Shown here: positions 1 to 5,175 of the stretch, piece after piece
How positions within the stretch are numbered: position 1 is the first letter of the stretch
How the letters are laid out: every line of letters begins with the position of its first letter
Source of the DNA: Acidobacteria bacterium UBA823
GTDB lineage: Bacteria; Acidobacteriota; Vicinamibacteria; Vicinamibacterales; UBA823
Direction: 5' to 3'
Length of the DNA stretch: 5,175 nt
Assembly: GCA_002296225.1 (NCBI GenBank)
Contig: DBHR01000049.1
Location: 1 to 5,175 of the forward strand
Notes under the pieces: model-generated
Seen by the model: only the letters and a program-made list of their open reading frames with translations
What the model was told of the DNA's origin: nothing
The model's database searches: none
Made by a program: the position numbers and the translations under genes

Positions 1-1
1 G

Positions 2-1372
2 CGGGTCGACGACGTGACGACGTATCCTGAATTTGCCGAGATGGCGAAGAGCATCGCGCGCATCTATGACATGCAGCATGTGCCCGAGACGCGCGATGTG
101 ATGACCTACGAACAGGATAATGGCTTACGTGCGTCGTATTCCTACTTTCTACCGACCGAGCCAGAGCATCTGCTGCGGCGACGGCGCAACACCGAAGTGT
201 GGGTCCGCGAAGTCTTCGGTATGTGCGGACGGCTACCAGATTTCTGCGCATCGATGGTGATTGGCTACTACGACATCCGCCACGAGCTCGCTAAGCTCAG
301 TCCCGACCTCGCCAAGAACACCGAAACGTATCTGAAGTATGCGCGCGACCATGACCTGTGCCTGTCGCATGGGCTCCATGATCCGTGCATGGATAAGTCA
401 CTGCGGCCGTCGCAGGACCCGGATCGGTGTGTGCGTGTTATTAAGGAGCGGGATGATGGGATCGTTGTGCGCGGCGCCCGGTTCAATACCTTTGGCATCT
501 TCTCGAACGAGATCCTCATTTCGCCGACCTATATGTTCACCGAGGACGAAGCAGAATTTGCTCTCTGGTTCACGGTTCCGTGTAACGCGCCGGGTCTCAA
601 ACAGGTCGCGCGCGAGGTGTTCTCGGGGCGGAATCCGATGGACCACCCGGTGTCTGCGCGTTTTGACGAAGTTGACTCACTAGCGATCTTCGATGACGTC
701 TTCATACCTTGGGAGCGAGTGTTCCTTTATCGGGAGCCACTGGCTGCCAATCGGCTGTTCCGCGGCAATGTTATGTCGTGGGCGAGCTATGCTGGGTCAG
801 TGCTGACGCAGCTCAGGATGGAAATTTTAGTTGCAGTGGCACATCTGCTAGCAACGACCTCTGGGGTCGATAAGCGGCCGAACGTCGTGTCAACCCTCGG
901 TGAAATGTGCACCTATTTGTCGTTAGCGCGCTCGAATCTCCGCGCGGGTGAGGTCGATTGCATCCGCACGCCGGGCGGGCACTACCGGACAGCAGCCGCG
1001 CCAGAGCGTCGTGCGCTGGTGACGATGGTCTCAGAGCGGTTCGTTGAGCTGGTCGAGCACATCGGCACGAGCTCGCTCATTTTCCTGCCGACGGCTGAGG
1101 ACTGGACTGCGCCTGAGTTGAAAAAGCATCTCGATATCTACATGCGCGGCAAGGGCACGTCACCGATCGATCGCTACAAGCTTTGTCGATTGGCTTGGGA
1201 CCTTACCGGCGACGGCTACGGCGGCCGGCAGCAACTCTACGAGCGACTGCATTCCGGCGACCCGACCATGGTGGTGCAGAACGCGTACCGGCGGTTCGAC
1301 TTATCTGCCGGCATTGAGCTGGTCACGAAATTCCTGGACCTGGAACGGCCTGTTGCGGACACGTCCAGGTAA
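2..1372 (+). CDS. HpaB-family FAD-dependent aromatic hydroxylase (4-hydroxyphenylacetate 3-monooxygenase-like), 5' partial
   Basis: Likely the oxygenase component of a two-component, reduced-flavin-dependent monooxygenase that adds an ortho hydroxyl to a phenolic substrate in the cytosol. The frame is open to the window edge. A GTG at 14 could be taken as a start, but the codons from base 2 read RVDDVTTYPEF, which matches the internal 'V-DVTTHPAF' segment near the N-terminus of HpaB proteins. The true start therefore lies upstream, and roughly 20-30 residues are missing. Family marks, counted from Arg at base 2, are HGLHDP (about 123-128, FAD/substrate region), HPVSARFDE (about 215-223), FDDVFIPWERVF (about 230-241) and a C-terminal DGYGGRQQLYERLHSGDP. 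The 456 visible codons fit a family of about 480-520 residues. The CxxxC and other iron-sulfur ligands of the related 4-hydroxybutyryl-CoA dehydratase are not apparent, which favours a monooxygenase. The exact substrate cannot be read; chlorophenol or other phenol hydroxylases are alternatives. A flavin reductase partner is not in the window. Confidence 0.88.
   Translation, partial: RVDDVTTYPEFAEMAKSIARIYDMQHVPETRDVMTYEQDNGLRASYSYFLPTEPEHLLRRRRNTEVWVREVFGMCGRLPDFCASMVIGYYDIRHELAKLSPDLAKNTETYLKYARDHDLCLSHGLHDPCMDKSLRPSQDPDRCVRVIKERDDGIVVRGARFNTFGIFSNEILISPTYMFTEDEAEFALWFTVPCNAPGLKQVAREVFSGRNPMDHPVSARFDEVDSLAIFDDVFIPWERVFLYREPLAANRLFRGNVMSWASYAGSVLTQLRMEILVAVAHLLATTSGVDKRPNVVSTLGEMCTYLSLARSNLRAGEVDCIRTPGGHYRTAAAPERRALVTMVSERFVELVEHIGTSSLIFLPTAEDWTAPELKKHLDIYMRGKGTSPIDRYKLCRLAWDLTGDGYGGRQQLYERLHSGDPTMVVQNAYRRFDLSAGIELVTKFLDLERPVADTSR
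1333..1369 (+). repeat. 7-bp inverted repeat at the 3' end of the hydroxylase gene
   Basis: CCTGGAC (1333-1339) pairs with GTCCAGG (1363-1369) across a 23-base loop. The shifted pair ACCTGGA (1338-1344) and TCCAGGT (1364-1370) is an alternative stem using the same right arm. It lies at the end of the coding region, up to the TAA. There is no T-run after it, so it does not look like an intrinsic terminator. It may be chance or a weak mRNA processing hairpin. Confidence 0.25.
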
Positions 1373-1401
1373 CCATGTTTGGTTTTGGACAGTAAGTAAG
1401 T

Positions 1402-1405
1402 AGGA
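1402..1405 (+). promoter_or_regulatory. Weak Shine-Dalgarno for the binding-fold gene
   Basis: AGGA at 1402-1405, seven bases before the GTG at 1413, is the only SD-like run in the 40-base spacer. It follows three copies of AGTA (1391-1402). An in-frame TAG at 1410-1412 abuts the GTG, so translation cannot begin further upstream. This decides the start and rules out a signal peptide. Confidence 0.5.
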
Positions 1406-1412
1406 TAGCTAG

Positions 1413-2297
1413 GTGGCAAAATTCATCATTGTGCCGCACATGCGACTGCAGGAATGGGTAGCGGAGGAGCACGGTTATTTCGAGGCCGAGGGGCTGGACT
1501 ATGAGTTCCGTCCAGGCCGCGATCAGATAGCCAGCATCAAGACGGCGGAGGAGCTACCGCCCGACCAATGGAGCGGGGCGTATCAGACGTTCGAGGGGCA
1601 AGGGCGCGGCTGTTCGGTCAGTTCGGCCTGCCACTGGACGGTCAACATGGCAGCCTCCTCGGGCCATGGGCGTTTGTGGGGAGAGGCTTATTCGGTGAGC
1701 CCGTCGGGAATTTACGTGCCGCCGGATTCGCCGATCAAGCGGCCGGAAGACCTCGCCAATGTGCCGATCACCGTGGGCTATCAGTCCGGAAGCCACTACT
1801 CGACAATTCAGGGGCTTGAGCCGTTCTTGGATCGTTCTGAGATCAAACTGCACTTCGGTGGCATGTTATTTCAGCGACTTGAGTTGCTCGTCGACCGAGC
1901 CGTGCCCGCGGGCAACGCGTTTGGCGGACCGTCCTACTTGGTCGAGCAGCTCGGCTTCCGGAAGATCGTCGATACGACGTTTATGGTTGCGGCGATGGTG
2001 GCCGAGGACGCGGACCCTGACGACGTGCGTAAATGCTATCGCGGGTTGAAGCGGGCGCAGGCTGATTTGGACCTGCATCCTGAACGCTACACCCATTACT
2101 ATAAGAAGGACTTCCCGGAACGGTTCCACGACGTGATGGATACCCGGCTCTTCGGGCCGGGAGAACGGGTCGTCTTTGAGCCGTACACGAAAGAGATGTT
2201 CGATGCTACCCGCCAGTGGGTCGAGGATTGGAAAATCTTTCCCGAAGGTAAAGGCCGTGACGCCGACTATGAGATGTCGGTCCTCAGGGTGGAATAG
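1413..2297 (+). CDS. Cytosolic ABC-transporter substrate-binding-fold protein (NMT1/SsuA-like), no signal peptide
   Basis: A 294-residue protein with the periplasmic-binding-protein type II pattern. The first strand is KFIIVPHM, followed by EEHGYFEAEGLDYEF (about 18-32), which matches the 'GYF-EGLDVE' signature of NMT1/SsuA proteins. SGIYVPPDSPIKRPEDLAN (about 98-116) and VGYQSGSHYSTIQGLEPFL (about 121-139) match the 'SPIKS-DLKGK-VGY-SGS' hinge region. PADFs of this type normally start with a Sec signal or lipobox. Here the first residues are already the first strand, and a TAG directly before the GTG excludes any longer N-terminus. Starts at 1431 (GTG) or 1440 (ATG) would delete that strand. 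Cys67, Cys73 and His74 (C-x5-CH) are possible reactive or metal-binding residues. The gene lies between a ring hydroxylase and a ring-cleavage dioxygenase, so a role in the same pathway is inferred. Precedents for non-transport enzymes with this fold are THI5 (HMP synthesis) and 4,5-dihydroxyphthalate decarboxylase. Fold call is fairly sure; function is unknown. Confidence 0.75.
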   Translation: MAKFIIVPHMRLQEWVAEEHGYFEAEGLDYEFRPGRDQIASIKTAEELPPDQWSGAYQTFEGQGRGCSVSSACHWTVNMAASSGHGRLWGEAYSVSPSGIYVPPDSPIKRPEDLANVPITVGYQSGSHYSTIQGLEPFLDRSEIKLHFGGMLFQRLELLVDRAVPAGNAFGGPSYLVEQLGFRKIVDTTFMVAAMVAEDADPDDVRKCYRGLKRAQADLDLHPERYTHYYKKDFPERFHDVMDTRLFGPGERVVFEPYTKEMFDATRQWVEDWKIFPEGKGRDADYEMSVLRVE

Positions 2298-2302
2298 CTG
2301 AC

Positions 2303-2309
2303 AGGAGGT
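2303..2309 (+). promoter_or_regulatory. Strong Shine-Dalgarno for the ring-cleavage dioxygenase
   Basis: AGGAGGT at 2303-2309 is a full anti-SD complement, nine bases before the ATG at 2319. It sits in the 21-base gap after the preceding stop (TAG 2295-2297). This fixes the start and suggests translation in the same transcript as the upstream genes but with independent, strong initiation. Confidence 0.85.
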
Positions 2310-2318
2310 CGTTTAGAG

Positions 2319-3329
2319 ATGGCACAGATTACATTCGCCTTGGGAACCTCGCACGGTCCGTTGCTCTCGACCCCACCCGAGCAGTGGGACCAACGGGTAG
2401 AGGCAGATCGACAGAACCCGAAGCTTCCGTTTCGCGGGGGGACCTATAACTTCGACGAGCTGGTGGCGCTACGAGTGAAAGAAGAGCTCGGAACGCAGGC
2501 GGCACTCGATGTGCGGACGGAGCGTCACGCGGCGTGCCAGCGCGCGATTGGCGAACTCGCGGAGCGGTTCACCGCCGCCGCGGTTGATGCCCTCGTGATC
2601 GTCGGCAACGATCAACGCGAGATTTTTAAGGACGACCTCACACCGGCGTTCAGCGTGTTTTACGGTGAGTCGGTGGACAATATACCGCCATCGAAAGAGC
2701 GGCTGGCGAAAATGCCACCTGGACTCGGGGCATCGCACTGGGCGAATAGTCCGCCTGAAGGGGCAACCTACCCCTGCTTGCCGGAACTGGGCGCGCATAT
2801 CCTCCGCTCGACTGCGGACGAGGGATTCGACGCCGCGTCGATGAAGGTGTTGCCCGAGGGACCCCGTGGCCGAAAGGGTGTGCCGCACGCGTTCGGTTTC
2901 GTCTACCGCCGCATCATGAACGACCAGGCCGTGCCGGCGGTACCGGTTGTGCAGAACACGTTCTTTCCGCCTAATCAGCCGACCGTTGGGCGGTGTTTCG
3001 ACTTCGGCCGCGCAATCGGCCGGGCCGTGGCATCCTGGGACCGCGACGCGCGCGTTGGCGTCATCGCGTCTGGCGGACTTAGCCATTTCGTCATCGATGA
3101 AGACTTCGATGCCGAATTACTGGAGGCCCTGAAGGCCGGCGACCGCGACCGATTCACTCGTATTCCGGCTGATCGATTCCGGTCAGGCACTTCTGAAAGC
3201 AAAAACTGGATTACCGCGGCCGGGTTGCTGGCTGACACTAGCCTCAAAATGCGAGTCGTCGATTACGTGCCGTGCTACCGCTCGGATGCTGGAACAGGTA
3301 ACGCGATGGGTTTCGCGGTTTGGGAGTGA
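2319..3329 (+). CDS. LigB-type class III extradiol ring-cleavage dioxygenase
   Basis: A 336-residue cytosolic protein of the LigB superfamily (protocatechuate 4,5-dioxygenase beta-subunit type), expected to cleave a catechol ring next to the diol using non-heme Fe(II) and O2. Compared with Sphingobium LigB from memory, TSH12GPLL aligns with the first iron ligand His12. VPH190AFGFV aligns with the conserved 'DHGCTVPL' histidine. GGLSH256F aligns with the catalytic 'GGMSH' (His195). SGTSE293SKNW aligns with the glutamate ligand region (Glu242). The second ligand, His61 of the 'YNDH' motif, is Gln99 here (VGNDQREIF). My recollection is that a GDDQ/GNDQ form recurs in LigB-like proteins annotated from environmental genomes, so this is probably a subfamily trait and not damage. 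The C-terminus PCYRSDAGTGNAMGF resembles the LigB 'FYHIPASNTALGAM' segment. No separate LigA small subunit is seen. Start is fixed by AGGAGGT at 2303. Family sure, substrate unknown; it is probably the catechol made by the upstream hydroxylase. Confidence 0.88.
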   Translation: MAQITFALGTSHGPLLSTPPEQWDQRVEADRQNPKLPFRGGTYNFDELVALRVKEELGTQAALDVRTERHAACQRAIGELAERFTAAAVDALVIVGNDQREIFKDDLTPAFSVFYGESVDNIPPSKERLAKMPPGLGASHWANSPPEGATYPCLPELGAHILRSTADEGFDAASMKVLPEGPRGRKGVPHAFGFVYRRIMNDQAVPAVPVVQNTFFPPNQPTVGRCFDFGRAIGRAVASWDRDARVGVIASGGLSHFVIDEDFDAELLEALKAGDRDRFTRIPADRFRSGTSESKNWITAAGLLADTSLKMRVVDYVPCYRSDAGTGNAMGFAVWE

Positions 3330-3489
3330 CGGCCGCGGAGTTGCAGACGTGATGCGATCCGAACAGCCGCACTAAATCGAGATTGTCCATACCCGTCATT
3401 CGGTCGTGAAGGTGAGCGCCTGATCTCGTACAGCAGTTAGAGCGTCGGCTCTGGGCGGCCGGTGGTGTGCCTGCCGGCTGGCCTAATGG

Positions 3490-3509
3490 AGGGTCGACAA
3501 AGCGACCCT
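3490..3509 (+). repeat. 7-bp perfect inverted repeat with 6-base loop, possible terminator or operator
   Basis: AGGGTCG (3490-3496) and CGACCCT (3503-3509) are perfect complements around the loop ACAAAG. A G-U and a G-C pair (3489/3510, 3488/3511) could extend the stem. There is no U-run after it, so a classical intrinsic terminator is not supported. It lies 160 bases after the dioxygenase stop and about 35 bases before the -10-like box of the next gene. That position would suit an operator for that gene as well as a 3' end for the upstream transcript. Confidence 0.4.
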
Positions 3510-3543
3510 TCGCCGTCGGTCCGGAGACCCTCAGCCGAAACGC

Positions 3544-3549
3544 TATACT
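3544..3549 (+). promoter_or_regulatory. -10-like promoter box giving a leaderless start
   Basis: TATACT at 3544-3549 differs from TATAAT at one base. It ends seven bases before the ATG at 3557, so transcription would begin at or within a base or two of the start codon. No Shine-Dalgarno is present between the box and the ATG, which agrees with a leaderless mRNA. No recognisable TTGACA lies 16-18 bases upstream (that stretch reads around TCCGGAG), so the assignment rests on the box and its spacing alone. Confidence 0.5.
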
Positions 3550-3556
3550 GGACCGT

Positions 3557-4906
3557 ATGGCCCTCGCGCGATCTTCTTTAGTGTTCGGAGCGGTGGCGCT
3601 TGCCATCGTCGTCCTGGTTCCGTGGTTCCTCGTGTCTCGTGAAGCGGACCGGCAGCAGCGTACGGTCAGTGAACTGGCCGGTGCGATGTTGGGTTTAAGT
3701 GATGAGCCGGCTGCATCGGTTTCGGTGGACGCTGGCGCGGAGCGTCGTTTTTTCGAGCGTCACTCGATCGGACGACCCCTCGATGGTTCGCAGCCTTGGA
3801 TTAGCCACGTCAGCGTTGTCGACCTTGACCAAGATGGCCTGATGGATGTTGTCTTGTGCGATGCGACGACGAACCAGGTAGCATGGATCCGCCAGGACGC
3901 TGACGGCTCGTTCACCGAAACGTCCGTGAGCGGGACGATTCTCGCGCCTGCCCACGTGACTCCAAGCGACATCGATCTCGATGGCGACATTGACCTGCTC
4001 GTCGCGAAGATGGGCGCCATTCTGCCTAATAACGACAAAATCGGTGGCGTCATTGTCCTGGAGAATGACGGCCAGCAGGAGTTCACCACCCGCATCCTGC
4101 TTGACGGCGTCGCCCGCGTCACCGACATCGAGCCTGGGGACTTCGATGGGGATGGGGACATCGACCTCGCGGTTGGACAATTCGGCTATGACGACGGCGA
4201 GATCCGCTGGATGGAGAATCTGGGAAACTGGGTCTTTGCGAGCCACGGGCTTCTGACGCTCTCGGGCACGATTCACACGCCGGTCGGCGACCTCGACGGC
4301 GATGGGGACCTGGACATTGCGGCGGTCGTGTCGCAGGAGTGGGAAGAGATTTACGTATTCGAGAACGACGGCACCGGCACGTTTGACCGGCACCTGGTCT
4401 ACGGCGCGACGAATGATGACTTCGGCAGCAGTGGCATCTCCTTAGTCGACTTGGACCTCGACGGGGACCTGGACGTGCTCTACTCGAATGGCGACGCCTT
4501 TGACTACATCCCACCCGGGCCACGGCCGTGGCACGGTGTGCAGTGGTTGGAGAACGATGGCGCCCTCGGCTTCACCTACCATCGGATCGGCGACTTATCC
4601 GGTGCGTACTTCGCCAATGCGGTCGACGGTGACCTCGACGGGGACCTGGACGTCTTCGTCGTGAGCGCCTTCAACGACTGGGAATCGCCGGCGGCGGCGT
4701 CGCTCGCGTGGTTCGAGAACGACGGGAGGATGGGCTTCACGCGACGAACTTTGGCCACCGAGCCCACACACTTACTCGCGCTCGCCAGCGCCGACATTGA
4801 CAATGATGGATACGTTGACCTGGTCACGGGGGCGATGCACGTCTCGCCGCCCTACGATCGGATGAGTCGGGTGACGTTCTGGCGCAACGGTTGGGGCGAT
4901 CCGTAG
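3557..4906 (+). CDS. Membrane-anchored or exported FG-GAP/VCBS repeat protein, seven-bladed propeller
   Basis: A 449-residue protein starting with a short basic stretch and a hydrophobic helix (about residues 8-26, SLVFGAVALAIVVLVPWFLV), a signal anchor or uncleaved signal peptide. The rest should lie outside the cytoplasmic membrane. Seven calcium-loop motifs of the DxDxDG type start at about D89, D138, D195, D245, D298, D357 and D413. Each is followed by a hydrophobic strand and then a W/F-x-E-N-D-G-x-x-F-type turn (around residues 110, 167, 218, 267, 330, 385 and 441). Seven paired units make a complete seven-bladed beta-propeller of the FG-GAP/VCBS family, with no other domain. Such proteins usually serve in surface binding or adhesion; no enzyme motif is visible. 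The ATG at 3557 is preferred over a GTG at 3467 because the hydrophobic anchor follows it directly and a -10-like box lies just upstream. The partner is probably the gene that starts 30 bases downstream. Ligand and biological role are unknown. Confidence 0.85.
   Translation: MALARSSLVFGAVALAIVVLVPWFLVSREADRQQRTVSELAGAMLGLSDEPAASVSVDAGAERRFFERHSIGRPLDGSQPWISHVSVVDLDQDGLMDVVLCDATTNQVAWIRQDADGSFTETSVSGTILAPAHVTPSDIDLDGDIDLLVAKMGAILPNNDKIGGVIVLENDGQQEFTTRILLDGVARVTDIEPGDFDGDGDIDLAVGQFGYDDGEIRWMENLGNWVFASHGLLTLSGTIHTPVGDLDGDGDLDIAAVVSQEWEEIYVFENDGTGTFDRHLVYGATNDDFGSSGISLVDLDLDGDLDVLYSNGDAFDYIPPGPRPWHGVQWLENDGALGFTYHRIGDLSGAYFANAVDGDLDGDLDVFVVSAFNDWESPAAASLAWFENDGRMGFTRRTLATEPTHLLALASADIDNDGYVDLVTGAMHVSPPYDRMSRVTFWRNGWGDP
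4454..4653 (+). repeat. 23-bp exact direct repeat within the propeller gene (4454-4476 and 4631-4653)
   Basis: The two 23-base copies are identical and in the same reading frame, encoding the calcium-loop core DLDGDLDV of the fifth and sixth repeat units (from residues 300 and 359). A third, related copy at 4289-4315 carries a six-base insertion. Nucleotide identity beyond what the protein motif demands suggests recent blade duplication or gene conversion. Confidence 0.7.
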
Positions 4907-4936
4907 CTGCGGTACCATCGACCGACGGCTGGCAAG

Positions 4937-5175
4937 ATGGGAAAAACTGCGAAACGACGAGCTCGTGCCAGGCAGGTTGAGCCGACGTTGCCACGGTCCG
5001 CGAGTTGGGCCACCGTGTGGCCGATGCGCGCGTTCCTGATGGGCGCAGTGCTCCTTAGCGTGGGCGGGGCTGCGGCCTGGTCCACGTCGAGGCTGCTCAC
5101 AAGGGTTACTCCCACACCGGCGCTGGCCGAACCGACCCTTCTCACTGCCGTGCCCGACCCGCCGGATATGGCGGG
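4937..5175 (+). CDS. Membrane-anchored protein with basic N-terminus, 3' partial (possible TPR protein)
   Basis: Only the first 79 codons are visible; the frame stays open to the window end. The N-terminus is strongly basic (KTAKRRARARQ, residues 3-13). A hydrophobic segment follows (about 31-48, RAFLMGAVLLSVGGAAAW), and then a proline-rich linker (PTPALAEPTLLTAVPDPPD). This is the layout of a single-pass protein with a short cytoplasmic tail and an external domain. It starts 30 bases after the propeller gene, so the two may be co-expressed. No good Shine-Dalgarno precedes the ATG; TACCAT at 4913-4918 is a weak -10-like candidate. I recall TPR proteins following FG-GAP proteins in some environmental bacteria, with a similar linker, but no TPR unit is in the window. 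The function is therefore not assigned. Confidence 0.6.
   Translation, partial: MGKTAKRRARARQVEPTLPRSASWATVWPMRAFLMGAVLLSVGGAAAWSTSRLLTRVTPTPALAEPTLLTAVPDPPDMA

Larger units (their letters stand above)
3330..3556. other. Intergenic region separating the two gene blocks
   Basis: 227 bases without a supportable gene. The first 150 or so bases show nothing I can assign. A frame open from a GTG at 3467 leads into the next gene, but its first 30 residues look neither like a signal peptide nor like a domain. The stretch also contains an inverted repeat and a -10-like box, so it is read as non-coding. A short part (3436-3450) resembles a tRNA D-arm, but no T-arm or acceptor stem follows. Confidence 0.7.

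Noticed and set aside
1391..1402. Three AGTA tetranucleotide copies just before the Shine-Dalgarno of the binding-fold gene, a possible phase-variation tract
   Set aside because: Three copies are too few for slippage-driven phase variation, and the tract lies outside the coding frame.
2469..3086. Long open frame of 205 codons on the minus strand
   Set aside because: It lies entirely antisense to the dioxygenase gene, shows no recognisable domain and is typical of mirror frames in GC-rich genes.
3458..3478. GCCGG/CCGGC inverted repeat with an 11-base loop
   Set aside because: A five-base GC stem is expected by chance in this base composition, and nothing around it supports a function.
3425..3508. 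tRNA-like look of GCAGTTAGAGCGTCGGCTCT (3433-3452), similar to a D-arm
   Set aside because: No anticodon stem, no TTCGA T-loop and no matching acceptor arms follow at the right distances.
3467..3556. N-terminal extension of the propeller gene from a GTG at 3467
   Set aside because: The extra 30 residues lack signal-peptide character, the region holds an inverted repeat and a -10-like box, and the ATG at 3557 is directly followed by the hydrophobic anchor.
3695..4393. Minus-strand frame of 232 codons opposite the propeller gene
   Set aside because: Its repeating pattern is the antisense image of the DxDxDG repeats; there is no independent evidence of coding.

Overview
The window is a high-GC bacterial segment with all genes on the + strand and short spacers. 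It holds two unrelated blocks. Nothing in it fixes the taxon. GC-rich coding sequence, an apparently leaderless gene start and an FG-GAP propeller gene followed by a membrane-anchored protein fit an uncultured environmental bacterium. Acidobacteriota is my weak guess from remembered gene neighbourhoods; a Chloroflexota-like lineage is an alternative. No mobile element, CRISPR array, tRNA or rRNA was found.

Block 1 (bases 2-3329) is a three-gene set that looks like an aromatic-compound degradation operon. It starts with an HpaB-family flavin-dependent aromatic hydroxylase whose 5' end lies outside the window. After 40 bases comes a protein with a periplasmic-binding-protein (NMT1/SsuA-like) fold but no signal peptide. 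After 21 bases and a strong Shine-Dalgarno comes a LigB-type (class III) extradiol ring-cleavage dioxygenase. The simplest reading is that the first enzyme adds an ortho hydroxyl to a phenolic substrate and the third opens the resulting catechol ring. The cytosolic binding-fold protein between them would hold or transform an intermediate. The flavin reductase that HpaB enzymes need is not in the window.

Bases 3330-3556 are non-coding. They contain a 7-bp perfect inverted repeat (3490-3509) and a TATACT -10-like box ending 7 bases before the next ATG.

Block 2 (bases 3557-5175) encodes a membrane-anchored or exported FG-GAP/VCBS protein with seven DxDxDG calcium-loop motifs, probably a complete seven-bladed beta-propeller. 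Thirty bases later starts a second protein with a basic N-terminus and one membrane anchor; it runs off the window. It may be a TPR-type partner, but its identity is not visible here.

The points most worth a second look are the signal-less binding-fold protein inside a catabolic operon, the glutamine at an iron-ligand position of the ring-cleavage enzyme, and the leaderless start of the propeller gene.
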